NCBI RefSeq assembly: GCF_019973775.1
Contig: NZ_AP025032.1
Location: 1,798,001 to 1,862,000 of the forward strand
Reading direction: 5' to 3'
DNA: 64,000 bases
Source: Aureimonas sp. SA4125
GTDB lineage: Bacteria; Pseudomonadota; Alphaproteobacteria; Rhizobiales; Rhizobiaceae
Within the stretch, counting starts at the first letter, position 1; every line of letters starts with the position of its first letter. Position numbers and translations under genes: made by a program. Under the pieces are notes generated by a model. The model was not told where the DNA came from, did no database searches, and was given only the letters and a program-made list of their open reading frames with translations. This document shows positions 54,702 through 64,000 of the stretch, in pieces.

Positions 54702-55775
54702 TTGTCCCACGCCTATCTGAACCGCGTCAGCTCGGCGGTCCCCGAGAACGAAGTGCATCGTTATTTTCTTCGCTTCGCCGCCTCGCAACTGGTTGAGGAT
54801 CCCCGCCGCCAGGCCGTCTTCAACCGCATGGCCGACAAGGGCGGGATCGAGCACCGCTATTCCTGCCTCGTTCCATCGGGCGATCCGGAAGGAGAGTGCC
54901 TGGATCAGGGCAATCTCTATCGGCGCGGGGCCTTTCCCGGCACGGCTCGGCGCATGGACATGTTCGAGGATCAGGCCCATCGGCTGGCGACGCGGGCGAT
55001 CGGCGGGCTCGATCTCGGCAACGACATTCGCCGCATCACCCATCTGATCGTCGCCACCTGCACCGGCTTCTCGGCGCCCGGCATCGACCTCGAGATCGTC
55101 GCCCGTTGCGGCCTCGACCCCTCCGTCGAGCGCACGATGATCGGCTTCATGGGCTGCTATGCCGCGATCAACGCCCTGAAGCTCGCCCGCCACATCGTGC
55201 GCTCCGAGCCGGAGGCGAGGGTGCTCGTCGTCAACATCGAGCTCTGCACGCTGCATCTGCGCGAGACGAAGGACCTCGAAAAGCTTCTTTCCTTCTGTCT
55301 CTGGGGCGATGGCTGCACGGCGGCGCTCGTCACCGCCGATCCGGCGGGGATCCGGCTCGACAGTTTCAAGGCGCTGCTCGCCGCCGATACGGCCGATCTG
55401 ATGAGCTGGAGCGTTCGCGACGACGGTTTCGACATGGTGCTCTCCGGCCGTGTCCCGCGCGCCATCGAGGAGACGCTGGAGACGTGCCGAGACGTCTTCC
55501 TGCGTGGGGCGGCGGTGAGGGACATCGATCTCTGGGCCGTCCATCCGGGTGGTCGCTCGGTGCTCGACGCCGTGGAGCGGGTGCTGGATCTTCCGGCAGA
55601 CGCGCTCGGCCCCTCGCGAAAGGTGCTGCGCGACAGGGGCAACATGTCGTCGGCGACGGTGATGTTCGTGCTGGAGGAGATGCTGGCGACGGCCGAGCCC
55701 GGCATGCGCGGTTGCGGCATGGCCTTCGGCCCGGGCCTTACGGCGGAGACCATGCTGTTCGAGGCGGTGGGATGA
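54702..55775 (+). CDS. type III polyketide synthase
   Basis: A 357-residue chalcone-synthase-fold enzyme. The Cys-His-Asn triad is visible: Cys152 in GFMGCYAA, His281 in AVHPGGRS and Asn314 in GNMSS. It condenses malonyl-CoA extender units onto an acyl-CoA starter in the cytoplasm, usually giving alkylpyrones or alkylresorcinols in bacteria. The start appears to be TTG at 54702. A nearby ATG is out of frame. It overlaps a methyltransferase gene by 4 bp. The 259 bp upstream hold an AT-rich promoter-like stretch near 54610. Confidence 0.88.
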   Translation: MSHAYLNRVSSAVPENEVHRYFLRFAASQLVEDPRRQAVFNRMADKGGIEHRYSCLVPSGDPEGECLDQGNLYRRGAFPGTARRMDMFEDQAHRLATRAIGGLDLGNDIRRITHLIVATCTGFSAPGIDLEIVARCGLDPSVERTMIGFMGCYAAINALKLARHIVRSEPEARVLVVNIELCTLHLRETKDLEKLLSFCLWGDGCTAALVTADPAGIRLDSFKALLAADTADLMSWSVRDDGFDMVLSGRVPRAIEETLETCRDVFLRGAAVRDIDLWAVHPGGRSVLDAVERVLDLPADALGPSRKVLRDRGNMSSATVMFVLEEMLATAEPGMRGCGMAFGPGLTAETMLFEAVG

Positions 55776-56488
55776 GCTCCCGGCTGGCCCAGCGTGAGGT
55801 GATCCCGGAGATCCTCGACGACCTCGCCGAGGACGATCCCCGCGCCGTGGCCTCGCGCCGGGATCTCCGCCGCGTCAACGCGCTGATGTTCCAGGCCGGC
55901 ATTACCCGAGGCCTCCTGTCCCGGCATCTCGCCGCGCCGCCGCGGCGCCTTCTCGAGATCGGGGCAGGGGATGGCAGCTTCATGCTGTCGCTGGCCCGCC
56001 GGCTCCACGGGCACTGGCCGAAGGTCGACCTCTTCCTCCTCGATCGCCAGAGCCTCGTCACTCGCGAGCGGATCGCGGAGTTCGCCGCCTTGGGCTGGAC
56101 CGTCCATGTCGTCGAGGCCGACATCTTCGCCTGGGCAATGGATGCCGCGGACGAGCGATTCGATGCCGTCACCACCAACCTCTTCCTGCATCATTTCGAG
56201 GACGGCCCGCTCGCCGGATTGCTCGCGCGCCTGGCGCCGATGGCCCCGGTCTTCGTGGCCACCGAGCCGCGCCGCACGGCCTTTCCGCTGCTTGCCGCGC
56301 GGATGCTCTGGGCGATCGGCGCCAACGACGTGACGCGGCATGATGCTGCCGTCAGCGTTCGCGCCGGCTTTGCCGGCACCGAGCTCTCCGGGCTCTGGCC
56401 GGCAAGCCCGCTCTGCCGGCTGGAAGAGGGTCGCCGCGGTCTTTTCACCCACGCCTTCGCCGCCGTCACCGCGGCGCGTCCGGCATAG
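55772..56488 (+). CDS. class I SAM-dependent methyltransferase, PKS partner
   Basis: A 238-residue methyltransferase. The SAM-binding motif is LLEIGAGDGSFM, and the acidic loop is VEADIFAWAM. It overlaps the polyketide synthase stop (ATGA), so it probably methylates the PKS product. No further biosynthetic gene follows; the next gene is ccoN. The product is unknown. Confidence 0.87.
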   Translation: MSSRLAQREVIPEILDDLAEDDPRAVASRRDLRRVNALMFQAGITRGLLSRHLAAPPRRLLEIGAGDGSFMLSLARRLHGHWPKVDLFLLDRQSLVTRERIAEFAALGWTVHVVEADIFAWAMDAADERFDAVTTNLFLHHFEDGPLAGLLARLAPMAPVFVATEPRRTAFPLLAARMLWAIGANDVTRHDAAVSVRAGFAGTELSGLWPASPLCRLEEGRRGLFTHAFAAVTAARPA

Positions 56489-56546
56489 GGCTCGATTTCC
56501 CGGCGGCCGTCTCGCGGGCATCCCCGTCCTGTCGCCGTGCCTCGCC

Positions 56547-56560
56547 TTGATCCAGATCAA
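56547..56560. promoter_or_regulatory. FixK/FNR box upstream of ccoN
   Basis: TTGATCCAGATCAA, an exact TTGAT-N4-ATCAA palindrome, 92 bp before the ccoN start. It fits activation of cbb3 oxidase genes by FixK/FNR at low oxygen, as in other Rhizobiales. It lies 58 bp after the methyltransferase stop. Confidence 0.88.
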
Positions 56561-56652
56561 GGCACCCGCCCGTGCCCCGCGCTACCGGGAAAGTCATCGT
56601 GAGCCGGCTCGACCGGCGAGGCGGGACGATTACGGGCGACAGGGGGTCCAGG

Positions 56653-58263
56653 ATGAAATTCGGTACGGAGGCGACGATCGCCGGCCTCGGAGCGCTGCTG
56701 GCGCTCCTGGCGGCACTGGCCGCGGCAGATGCGGCGTTCCAGAACCATGCCTATGTCCTGCTATTTGTCCTGGGCACGGCGGCCATCGTTCTCCTGCGCA
56801 ACGACACGCCGGTCGGACAGTCGGTCGCGATCCTCGGCGTGCGCGACGACGGCGCCTATTGCGACGGCGTGGTGCGGGCCGGCGCCATCGCGACGGTTTT
56901 CTGGGGCGTCGTCGGCTTCCTCGTCGGTGCCGTCGTCGCCGCCCAACTCGCCTATCCCCAGCTCAACATCGAGCCCTGGTTCAATTTCGGCCGGATGCGG
57001 CCGTTGCATACGTCGGCGGTGGTCTTCGCCTTCTGCGGCAACGCCCTTCTCGCCACCTCCTTCTATGTCGTGCAGCGCACCTGCCGCGCGCGCCTCTTCG
57101 GCGGCAATCTCGCCTGGTGGGTATTCTGGGGGTACCAGCTCTTCATCGTCATGGCGGCGACCGGCTATCTCCTCGGCATCACCCAGAGCCGCGAATACGC
57201 CGAGCCCGAATGGTATGTCGACATCTTCCTGACGGTCGTCTGGGTCGCCTATCTCGTGGTCTTCATGGGCACGCTGATGAAGCGCAGCGAGCCGCACATC
57301 TACGTCGCGAACTGGTTCTATCTCGCGTTCATCGTGACGGTGGCGATGCTGCACGTCGTCAACAATCTCGCCGTTCCCGTCTCCTTCCTCGGCACCAAGA
57401 GCTACTCGGCCTTCTCGGGCGTCCAGGATGCGCTGACGCAGTGGTGGTACGGCCATAACGCCGTCGGCTTCTTCCTCACTGCCGGCTTCCTCGGCATGAT
57501 GTACTACTTCATCCCGAAGCAGGCGAACCGGCCGGTCTACTCCTACCGTCTGTCGATCATCCACTTCTGGTCGCTGATCTTCCTCTACATCTGGGCCGGC
57601 CCGCATCACCTGCACTACACGGCGCTGCCAGACTGGGCGCAGACGCTCGGCATGGTGTTCTCGATCATGCTCTGGATGCCGTCCTGGGGCGGCATGATCA
57701 ACGGCCTGATGACCTTGTCGGGTGCCTGGGACAAGCTGCGCACCGATCCGATCCTCAGGATGATGGTGCTGGCCGTCGCCTTCTACGGCATGGCGACCTT
57801 CGAGGGCCCGATGATGTCCATCAAGTCGGTCAACTCGCTCAGCCACTATACCGACTGGACCATCGGTCACGTCCACTCCGGCGCTCTCGGCTGGAACGGC
57901 ATGATCACCTTCGGCGCGCTCTACTACCTCGTTCCGCGCCTGTGGAACCGCGAAGCCCTGTACAGCCTGAAGCTCGTCAGCTGGCACTTCTGGCTCGCCA
58001 CCATCGGCATCGTCATCTACGCCGCGTCGATGTGGGTTTCCGGCATCATGCAGGGCCTGATGTGGCGCGAATACGATGCGCAGGGCGGCCTCGTCTACTC
58101 CTTCGCGGAGACGGTCGCGGCGCTCCATCCCTACTACCTCATGCGCCTCGGCGGCGGCCTTCTGTTCCTGGCGGGCGCCTTGGTGATGACCTTCAACCTT
58201 CTCATGACCATCCGCGGACCGGAGGCCGTCGCGGCCGCGGCGACCCCCGTGGCGGCGGAATAG
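56653..58263 (+). CDS. ccoN: cbb3-type cytochrome c oxidase subunit I
   Basis: A 536-residue heme-copper oxidase subunit with about 12 membrane helices. The heme and CuB ligands are in [25 protein letters not shown] and IGHVHSG. It reduces oxygen to water with high affinity. The start at 56653 (MKFGTEAT) follows GTCCAGG. A longer ORF upstream would swallow the FixK-controlled leader. First gene of ccoNOQP. Confidence 0.96.
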   Translation: MKFGTEATIAGLGALLALLAALAAADAAFQNHAYVLLFVLGTAAIVLLRNDTPVGQSVAILGVRDDGAYCDGVVRAGAIATVFWGVVGFLVGAVVAAQLAYPQLNIEPWFNFGRMRPLHTSAVVFAFCGNALLATSFYVVQRTCRARLFGGNLAWWVFWGYQLFIVMAATGYLLGITQSREYAEPEWYVDIFLTVVWVAYLVVFMGTLMKRSEPHIYVANWFYLAFIVTVAMLHVVNNLAVPVSFLGTKSYSAFSGVQDALTQWWYGHNAVGFFLTAGFLGMMYYFIPKQANRPVYSYRLSIIHFWSLIFLYIWAGPHHLHYTALPDWAQTLGMVFSIMLWMPSWGGMINGLMTLSGAWDKLRTDPILRMMVLAVAFYGMATFEGPMMSIKSVNSLSHYTDWTIGHVHSGALGWNGMITFGALYYLVPRLWNREALYSLKLVSWHFWLATIGIVIYAASMWVSGIMQGLMWREYDAQGGLVYSFAETVAALHPYYLMRLGGGLLFLAGALVMTFNLLMTIRGPEAVAAAATPVAAE

Positions 58264-58274
58264 GAGCGGCTCCG

Positions 58275-59036
58275 ATGAAACTTCCCACCGCCCGCAGCCT
58301 GGTCAAGGGCCACGGCAAGATCGAGCGCAACGCGTCGCTCCTTCTCGTCCTCTCCCTCGTCGTCGTCATGATCGGCGGCGTCGTCGAGATCGTGCCACTG
58401 TTCTATCTCGAGAACACCATCGAGAAGGTCGAGGGCATGCGGCCCTACACGCCGCTGGAACTGGCCGGACGCGACGTCTACGTCCGCGAGGGCTGCTATA
58501 CCTGCCACAGCCAGATGATCCGGCCATTCCGCGACGAGGTCGAGCGCTACGGTCACTATTCGCTCGCCGCCGAATCCATGTACGACCATCCCTTCCAGTG
58601 GGGGTCCAAGCGCACCGGGCCGGATCTGGCCCGTGTCGGCGGCCGCTATTCCGACGAGTGGCACGTCGCGCATCTGAAGGATCCACGTTCGGTCGTGCCG
58701 GAATCGGTGATGCCGACCTACACCTTCCTCGCCAATACCGAACTCGACGTCGACAACATCGGCGCAAACCTTGTCGCCAACCGCCATGTCGGCGTGCCCT
58801 ACACCGACGAGATGATCGCCGAGGCCAAGGCCGATGCCCGCACGCAGGGCAGCGCCGCGGACCCGGCCGGCCTTCAGTCGCGCTATGCCAAGGCCGGTTC
58901 CCGCGACTTTGACGGCAATCCGGCCAAGCTCACCGAGATGGATGCACTCGTCGCCTATCTGCAGATGCTTGGCACCCTCGTCGACGTCGAAGCCTACAAG
59001 CCTGCTCCCGCCGAGACGCTGGAGACGAGCCAATGA
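58275..59036 (+). CDS. ccoO: cbb3-type cytochrome c oxidase subunit II
   Basis: A 253-residue membrane-anchored monoheme cytochrome c. The heme site CYTCH is at residues 74-78, preceded by one membrane helix ([19 protein letters not shown]). It relays electrons from CcoP to CcoN. It starts 11 bp after ccoN and overlaps ccoQ by 4 bp. Confidence 0.95.
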   Translation: MKLPTARSLVKGHGKIERNASLLLVLSLVVVMIGGVVEIVPLFYLENTIEKVEGMRPYTPLELAGRDVYVREGCYTCHSQMIRPFRDEVERYGHYSLAAESMYDHPFQWGSKRTGPDLARVGGRYSDEWHVAHLKDPRSVVPESVMPTYTFLANTELDVDNIGANLVANRHVGVPYTDEMIAEAKADARTQGSAADPAGLQSRYAKAGSRDFDGNPAKLTEMDALVAYLQMLGTLVDVEAYKPAPAETLETSQ

Positions 59037-59200
59037 CGTACCACGCCCTGCGCGAGTTCGCGGACTCCTGGGCCCTGGCCGGCATGACGATCTTCTTCGT
59101 CGGTGTGGTCCTCTTCGTCCTGTTCCGGCCGAAGGCCCGCGACCACGCCCGTGATGCAAAAATGATTCCGTTCAAAGAGGATGACGTCGATGGACGATAG
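59033..59200 (+). CDS. ccoQ: cbb3-type oxidase small subunit
   Basis: A 55-residue protein ([17 protein letters not shown]..., ending [13 protein letters not shown]) with a single membrane helix ([14 protein letters not shown]). The ATG at 59033 overlaps the ccoO stop, and its end overlaps the ccoP start by 11 bp. Size, position and the DSWALAG...FRP pattern match CcoQ, which stabilises the complex. Confidence 0.92.
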   Translation: MTYHALREFADSWALAGMTIFFVGVVLFVLFRPKARDHARDAKMIPFKEDDVDGR

Positions 59201-60095
59201 AGGCATCGAAAAGCGCGAGATCGACGATGCCACGGGCACGCCCACCACCGGGCACGACTGGGACGGCATCAAGGAACTCGACACCCCGATGCCGCGCTGG
59301 TGGCTTTGGTCGTTCTATGGCTGCATCGCCTTCTCGGCGGTCTACGTCGTGCTCTATCCGGCCATCCCGATGCTGAGCCGGGCGACGGACGGCCTGCTTG
59401 GCTGGTCGTCGCGGGGCGATCTGACGACGGAAATGGCCGGCGCCGTGGCGGCGACGGCGGGCCTGCGCGACCAGATCGCGGCATCCTCGATGGACGAGAT
59501 CATCGCCGACCCCGAACTCTTCCGCTTCGCCGCCGGCGCGGGCCACTCCGCCTTTTCGGTCAACTGCGTCCAGTGCCACGGCTCGGGCGCTGCCGGCAGC
59601 GTCGGCTATCCGAACCTCCAGGACGACGATTGGATCTGGGGCGGATCGCCTGAGGAAATCCGCCTGACCATCGTCCACGGCATCCGCAGCGACGATCCCG
59701 ACTCGCGCGTCTCGGAAATGCCCGCCTTTGGCCGTGACGGCATCCTGGAGCGGCCCGCCATCGTCGACGTCGCCGCCTATGTCATGACGCTGTCGGGGGC
59801 CAAGCATGCGTCGGGCGATCCGGAAACCGGCAAGACGGTCTTCGCTGAAAACTGTGCCGCCTGCCACGGCGAGAGCGGCGAGGGCGTCAAGGAATTGGGC
59901 GCGCCGGCGCTGAACGACCCGATCTGGCTGCGCGTGTCGGACCAGCAAGGCGTCATCTCGCAGGTCGTCAATCCCAAGCACGGCGTGATGCCGGCCTGGG
60001 AGCCGCGTCTTGGTCCCGTCGTGGTCAAGCAGCTGGCCGCCTATGTCTATTCGCTCGGCGGCGGGGCAGCGCTCGCGGCAGCCGACGCCAACTGA
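59190..60095 (+). CDS. ccoP: cbb3-type cytochrome c oxidase subunit III
   Basis: A 301-residue diheme cytochrome c anchored by one N-terminal helix (WWLWSFYGCIAFSAVYVVLYP). The heme sites are CVQCH (Cys126 to His130) and CAACH (Cys222 to His226). The start at 59190 is favoured over 59181 because GAGG at about 59176 is correctly spaced. It overlaps ccoQ by 11 bp. A terminator follows. Confidence 0.95.
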   Translation: MDDRGIEKREIDDATGTPTTGHDWDGIKELDTPMPRWWLWSFYGCIAFSAVYVVLYPAIPMLSRATDGLLGWSSRGDLTTEMAGAVAATAGLRDQIAASSMDEIIADPELFRFAAGAGHSAFSVNCVQCHGSGAAGSVGYPNLQDDDWIWGGSPEEIRLTIVHGIRSDDPDSRVSEMPAFGRDGILERPAIVDVAAYVMTLSGAKHASGDPETGKTVFAENCAACHGESGEGVKELGAPALNDPIWLRVSDQQGVISQVVNPKHGVMPAWEPRLGPVVVKQLAAYVYSLGGGAALAAADAN

Positions 60096-60127
60096 CGTCG
60101 GCACCCTTCGGCACAGGCGATACGGCA

Positions 60128-60154
60128 AAGGCCGGCACCGGAGGGGCCGGCCTT
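60128..60154 (+). terminator. hairpin after ccoP
   Basis: AAGGCCGGC (60128-60136) pairs with GCCGGCCTT (60146-60154) around a 9-nt loop, 33 bp after the ccoP stop. A second overlapping stem can form with GGCCTTT downstream. It separates ccoNOQP from ccoGHI, which has its own FixK box. Confidence 0.7.
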
Positions 60155-60167
60155 CGGCCTTTCCTGG

Positions 60168-60181
60168 TTGATCTGGATCAA
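60168..60181. promoter_or_regulatory. FixK/FNR box upstream of ccoG
   Basis: TTGATCTGGATCAA, an exact TTGAT-N4-ATCAA palindrome, 69 bp before ccoG. Third copy of the extended motif TTGATCnnGATCAAGG in the window. It shows that ccoGHI forms its own low-oxygen-induced transcript after the hairpin. Confidence 0.87.
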
Positions 60182-60250
60182 GGCTTTAGAAGCCGAAACC
60201 CGGCAAGACCCGGAGGGGCGCCTGGTACAAGCGCCTTCCCGGAGACTGCC

Positions 60251-61810
60251 ATGCTCGTTCACAACAGCGTCGATCGCCTCAATGCCGAGCCGGTGAACAG
60301 CGCCGATCGACGTGGACCGCTGTTTGCCGCTCGCGAGAAGATCCACCCCAAGCGTGCCGAGGGCAGCTATCGCCGCCTCAAGTGGATCATCATGGCGGTG
60401 ACGCTGGCGATCTACTACGCCACGCCCTGGATCCGCTGGGACCGCGGCGAAGGTGCACCGGATCAGGCGGTGTTGATCGATCTTGCCGGCCGGCGTTTCT
60501 ACTTCTTCTTCGTCGAGATTTGGCCGCAGGAATTCTACTATGTCGCGGGCCTCCTCATCATGGCGGGCCTCGGGCTCTTCCTCGTCACTTCGGTCGCCGG
60601 GCGTGCCTGGTGTGGCTATGCCTGTCCGCAGACCGTCTGGGTCGATCTCTTTCTCGTCGTCGAACGCTTCTTCGAGGGCGACCGCAACAAGCGCATCGCC
60701 CTCGACAAGGCGCCGATGTCGCCGGGCAAGTTCGGCAAGCGCTTCGCCAAGCACGCGGTCTGGCTCGCCATCGCGGTCCTGACCGGCGGCGCCTGGATCT
60801 TCTACTTCGCCGACGCGCCGACACTTCTGCGCGATGTCGTGACCCTCGATGCCTCGGGGGCGGCCTATACGACGATCGCCATCCTGACCGCGACGACCTA
60901 TGTCTTCGGCGGCTTCATGCGCGAACAGGTCTGCACCTACATGTGCCCCTGGCCACGCATCCAGGCGGCCATGCTCGACGAGCAGTCGCTGACCGTCACC
61001 TACAACGACTGGCGCGGCGAGCCGCGCTCGCGGCACCAGAAGAAGGCGCTGGCGCTGGGCCAGCCGGTCGGCGACTGCGTCGACTGCAATGCCTGCGTCG
61101 CGGTCTGCCCGATGGGCATCGACATCCGCGAGGGGCAGCAGATGGAGTGCATCACCTGCGCCCTCTGCATCGACGCCTGCGATTCCGTGATGGATCACCT
61201 GGGGCGCGAGCGGGGCCTGATTTCCTACGCGACGCTCGCCGACTACGATGCCAACATGACGCTCGCCCGCGGCGGGGGCGAGACGATCGAACCGGCACGG
61301 GTCCGCGACCCCGTCACGGGCAGACTGCGGGAGGGAGTCGCGCATTTTCGCTGGCGCCACATGGCCCGGCCTCGCACGCTCGTCTATCTCGTTCTCTGGT
61401 CTGCCATCGGGGTAGGGATGGCCTACTCGCTCGCCACGCGCGACCAGCTGACGACGTCTGTCCAGCATGACCGAAATCCGGTCTACGTCCTTCTCAGCGA
61501 TGGTGGCGTGCGCAATGCCTACACGGTCAAGATCGCCAACATGACGAATGTCCCACGCCTGGTGACGGTGGCCGTCGAGGGCCTGCCCGGCGCCGTCGTC
61601 GCCGCTCCCGGCCGCACGCTCGATGGCGGCGGGGTTTCGGTCGAGGTACCGCGCGACCGGGTGGAGATGGTCCGGCTCCTCGTCTCGCAGCCCGCAGCAG
61701 CGGTGACCGACGAGCGGCAGGACTTCTTCGTCACCGTCACCGACACCGCGGGCGGCGAGTCCAGTCGCGCCGCCGCGGTCTTCCAGTCCCCCGAGGAGGC
61801 CCGTCGATGA
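60251..61810 (+). CDS. ccoG: cbb3 oxidase accessory protein CcoG (FixG)
   Basis: A 519-residue membrane iron-sulfur protein. Several membrane helices are followed by a 4Fe-4S region (DCNACVAVCPMGIDIREG and CITCALCIDACD). CGYACPQTVW and CTYMCPW precede it. It reduces copper for the assembly of cbb3 oxidase. A C-terminal immunoglobulin-like region ends the protein. It overlaps ccoH by 4 bp. Confidence 0.95.
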   Translation: MLVHNSVDRLNAEPVNSADRRGPLFAAREKIHPKRAEGSYRRLKWIIMAVTLAIYYATPWIRWDRGEGAPDQAVLIDLAGRRFYFFFVEIWPQEFYYVAGLLIMAGLGLFLVTSVAGRAWCGYACPQTVWVDLFLVVERFFEGDRNKRIALDKAPMSPGKFGKRFAKHAVWLAIAVLTGGAWIFYFADAPTLLRDVVTLDASGAAYTTIAILTATTYVFGGFMREQVCTYMCPWPRIQAAMLDEQSLTVTYNDWRGEPRSRHQKKALALGQPVGDCVDCNACVAVCPMGIDIREGQQMECITCALCIDACDSVMDHLGRERGLISYATLADYDANMTLARGGGETIEPARVRDPVTGRLREGVAHFRWRHMARPRTLVYLVLWSAIGVGMAYSLATRDQLTTSVQHDRNPVYVLLSDGGVRNAYTVKIANMTNVPRLVTVAVEGLPGAVVAAPGRTLDGGGVSVEVPRDRVEMVRLLVSQPAAAVTDERQDFFVTVTDTAGGESSRAAAVFQSPEEARR

Positions 61811-62298
61811 GCAAGCCGCCCCTGCGCGAATTCACCGGTTGGCACATGCTGACGATCATGCTGCTGTTCTTCGGCTCGATCATCGGGGTCAATTTCCTGA
61901 TGGCCTATTCCGCCGTTACCTCCTTCGCCGGTCTCGTGGTCGAGAACTCCTATGTCGCCAGCCAGCATTTCGACGAAAAGCTCGTGGCGATGCGGCGGCA
62001 GCAGGCGCTCGGCTGGACGGTGGAATTGGCCGTCCTGCCTGATTCCGTCACCGTCGACGTGCGTGATGCGCACGGCGACCGGGTGGCCACCCGCGTCGAC
62101 GTGGAGATGACGCGCCCGACCACGAACCGCGACGATCACTTTCTCCACGCCGACGAGACGCTCGGTCCCGTGCGCCTGCCGACCGCGCTGAAGCCCGGCG
62201 CCTGGGATGCGACGGTGTCGCTGGTGGACAGCGCCGGCGAAACCTTCCTGACCACCCGGCGCGTCGTCATCGGCGCACCGGCCCCGGTGCGGCCATGA
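61807..62298 (+). CDS. ccoH: cbb3 oxidase assembly protein CcoH (FixH)
   Basis: A 163-residue protein with one N-terminal membrane helix (LTIMLLFFGSIIGVNFLMAY) and a beta-rich periplasmic domain (GWTVELAVLPDSVTVDVRDA). FixH-family protein needed for cbb3 assembly. It overlaps ccoG and ccoI by 4 bp each. Confidence 0.92.
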   Translation: MSKPPLREFTGWHMLTIMLLFFGSIIGVNFLMAYSAVTSFAGLVVENSYVASQHFDEKLVAMRRQQALGWTVELAVLPDSVTVDVRDAHGDRVATRVDVEMTRPTTNRDDHFLHADETLGPVRLPTALKPGAWDATVSLVDSAGETFLTTRRVVIGAPAPVRP

Positions 62299-64000
62299 GC
62301 TGCTGCAGCGACGCAGGGGCGCTCGACCCCCGCCTTATCGCCGATCCCGAGCAGCTGCGCGCCGAGGAGTTCCGCCATTCCGGCCACCGTCACGAGGACG
62401 GCTCCATCCACTATCTTCTCGTTGCGCCCGGCATCCACTGCGGCGCCTGCATCGGCCGCATCGAGGGCGCGTTGAAGTCCCTGCCAGGCGTGCGCTCGGC
62501 CCGCGTCAACTTTTCCACCCGCCGCGTCCTCGTCACCGCCGATGCCACCCAGGCCGAGCCATTCGCGATCGTGCGCGCCGTCGAATCGCTCGGCTATGCC
62601 GTCACGCTCGGAACGGACGATGCCGGCACGGGCGCTGATCCGGTCCTTGCCGAACTGATGCGCGCGCTGGTCGTCGCGGGTTTCGCCGCGGCCAACGTGA
62701 TGCTGCTCTCGGTCTCCGTCTGGTCTGGAGCGGAGGGCGCGACGCGCACCCTCTTCCAGCTCATTTCCGGCGTCGTCGCCGTCCCTGCCGTCCTCTATGC
62801 CGGCCGTCCGTTCTATCGTTCGGCGCTCGGCGCAATACGTAACGGCCATGTGAATATGGACGTGCCGATCTCGCTCGGCGTGCTCCTGACGCTGGTGATG
62901 AGCATCTACGAGGCGCTTTTCGGCGGCGGCGAGACCTGGTTCGACGCCTCGCTGACGCTGCTCTTCTTCCTCCTCATCGGCCGTGTGCTCGACCACGCGA
63001 TGCGCGAGCGGGCCCGCAGCGGCATCGCCAGCCTCGGCCGGATCGCCTCCCGCGGCGCCATGCGCGTCGGCGCGGACGGTGGGCTGGACTATGTCGGCAT
63101 CGAAGCGGTTCGTCCCGGCATGACCTTGCACGTGGCTGTCGGTGAACGCTTCCCCGTGGACGGCGTATTGTCGGGCGGGGTGACCGAGGCCGATCGCTCG
63201 CTCGCGACAGGCGAGAGCGCGCCCGTTCGTCTCGGGCCCGGCGATCCCGTCGAGGCGGGCGCCCTGAACCTCCTGGCGCCGGTGACGCTGACGGCGACGG
63301 CTGATGCCGAACACAGCCTCATCCGGGAAATGCTGCGCCTGATGGAAGCGGCCGAGCAGGGCAAGGCGGCCTATGTCCGTCTCGCCGACCGCGCCGCCGC
63401 TTTGTATGCGCCCGTGGTGCATGTCGCCGCATTGCTGACCTTCGTCGGCTGGATGGCGTTGACGGGCGACGGCCACATGGCGCTGACCGCGGCGATCGCC
63501 GTCCTCATCATCACCTGTCCCTGCGCGCTCGCGCTGGCCGTCCCCGTCACCCAGGTCGTCGGCGCCGGCATCCTGATGCGGCGCGGCGTTCTGATGCGCA
63601 CGGGCTCCGCCTTCGAGCGCATGGCGGAGGTCCGGCAGGCGGTCTTCGACAAGACCGGAACGCTGACACTGCCAAGCCTCTCGGTCGACGGAGGGCAGGT
63701 CGCCGGCGAGGATCTGCGGCGGGCCGCAGCGCTTGCCCGGGAAAGCCGTCATCCGCTGTCGGTCGCCGTCTGCGCCCTGGCCCGGTCGCGTGCACTGCCG
63801 GGGACCGAAGCGTCTGGCACCTCGGAAACGCCGGGGGAGGGCCTCGAGGGAACGGTCGACGGAAAGCGGAGCCGCTTGGGACGATGGGATTTCGTCCGCG
63901 TCATCGCGGCCGACGACGCTGCGGCGGAACGCGACGGGCTCTGGTATGCGCGCGAGGGCGGGACGATGATCCGTCTCCCGGTGCGCTCGGTCCTGCGGCC
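62295..64000 (+). CDS. ccoI: copper-translocating P-type ATPase CcoI (FixI), 3' end cut by window
   Basis: 568 complete codons of a P1B-type ATPase that runs off the window. The N-terminal metal-binding domain has GIHCGACIG (Cys49, Cys52). The membrane motif CPC is at residues 408-410. TGES is at 305-308, and the phosphorylated Asp452 lies in DKTGT. The nucleotide-domain HP motif is in SRHPLS. It supplies copper to cbb3 oxidase. It overlaps ccoH by 4 bp, and ccoS is expected next but is not in the window. Confidence 0.95.
   Translation, partial: MSCCSDAGALDPRLIADPEQLRAEEFRHSGHRHEDGSIHYLLVAPGIHCGACIGRIEGALKSLPGVRSARVNFSTRRVLVTADATQAEPFAIVRAVESLGYAVTLGTDDAGTGADPVLAELMRALVVAGFAAANVMLLSVSVWSGAEGATRTLFQLISGVVAVPAVLYAGRPFYRSALGAIRNGHVNMDVPISLGVLLTLVMSIYEALFGGGETWFDASLTLLFFLLIGRVLDHAMRERARSGIASLGRIASRGAMRVGADGGLDYVGIEAVRPGMTLHVAVGERFPVDGVLSGGVTEADRSLATGESAPVRLGPGDPVEAGALNLLAPVTLTATADAEHSLIREMLRLMEAAEQGKAAYVRLADRAAALYAPVVHVAALLTFVGWMALTGDGHMALTAAIAVLIITCPCALALAVPVTQVVGAGILMRRGVLMRTGSAFERMAEVRQAVFDKTGTLTLPSLSVDGGQVAGEDLRRAAALARESRHPLSVAVCALARSRALPGTEASGTSETPGEGLEGTVDGKRSRLGRWDFVRVIAADDAAAERDGLWYAREGGTMIRLPVRSVLR

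Overview
The window is high-GC bacterial DNA with dense coding, short intergenic gaps and long antisense shadow ORFs. Several features point to an alphaproteobacterium of the Rhizobiales (Hyphomicrobiales): a GapR/DUF2312 protein, the mosaic palindromic repeat of that order next to pncA, TTGAT-N4-ATCAA FixK/FNR boxes before ccoN and ccoG, and a Methylobacterium-FDH3-like formate dehydrogenase locus with DUF3305/DUF3306 partners. Genus cannot be fixed from the sequence. No rRNA, tRNA, CRISPR array, IS element or prophage was seen.

Layout. 1-5.8 kb: unlinked housekeeping and hydrolase genes (PAP2 fragment, nicotinamidase, DUF427, formamidase-like hydrolase, amidase, transglutaminase-like protein). 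5.86-9.1 kb: molybdate uptake modABC behind two palindromic Mo-box-like sites, with a single-domain ModE-type regulator. 9.2-13.0 kb: a ferric-type ABC transporter split into convergent units. 13.2 kb: gapR. 13.76-27.3 kb: a formate dehydrogenase locus. Its minus arm holds a biotin/lipoate-ligase-like protein and three DUF proteins. Its plus arm holds a polyferredoxin, DUF3306, a TorD-like chaperone, a small Tat protein, fdhABC, an Ala/Pro-rich secreted protein and a small membrane protein. A WD40-cytochrome c fusion lies between them on the minus strand. 27.3-30.6 kb: cofactor maturation (TusA-like, MoeA, FdhD, MobA). 30.7-36.2 kb: a tungstate ABC operon tupB-tupC-tupA followed by two more MoeA homologues, one fused to a periplasmic-binding-protein-like domain.

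36.2-45.4 kb: oxygen and stress sensing (a universal stress protein behind a FixK box, a globin-coupled chemoreceptor, a PAS chemoreceptor, a GAF protein) mixed with two esterase/peptidase-like hydrolases. 45.5-50.7 kb: a peptide-type ABC transporter operon. 51-54.4 kb: carnitine catabolism (cdhR divergent from a dehydrocarnitine-cleavage enzyme and a carnitine dehydrogenase-thioesterase fusion). 54.7-56.5 kb: a type III polyketide synthase with a methyltransferase. 56.65-64 kb: ccoNOQP and ccoGHI for cbb3 oxidase, with ccoI running off the end.

How it fits together. Much of the window serves one physiological theme: a Mo- or W-dependent periplasmic formate dehydrogenase, uptake of both oxyanions, insertion and sulfuration of the cofactor, and high-affinity respiration with oxygen sensing. 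The least explained part, and the best candidate for undescribed biology, is the set of conserved-unknown proteins around fdhABC together with the tungstate-MoeA-MoeA/PBP operon.
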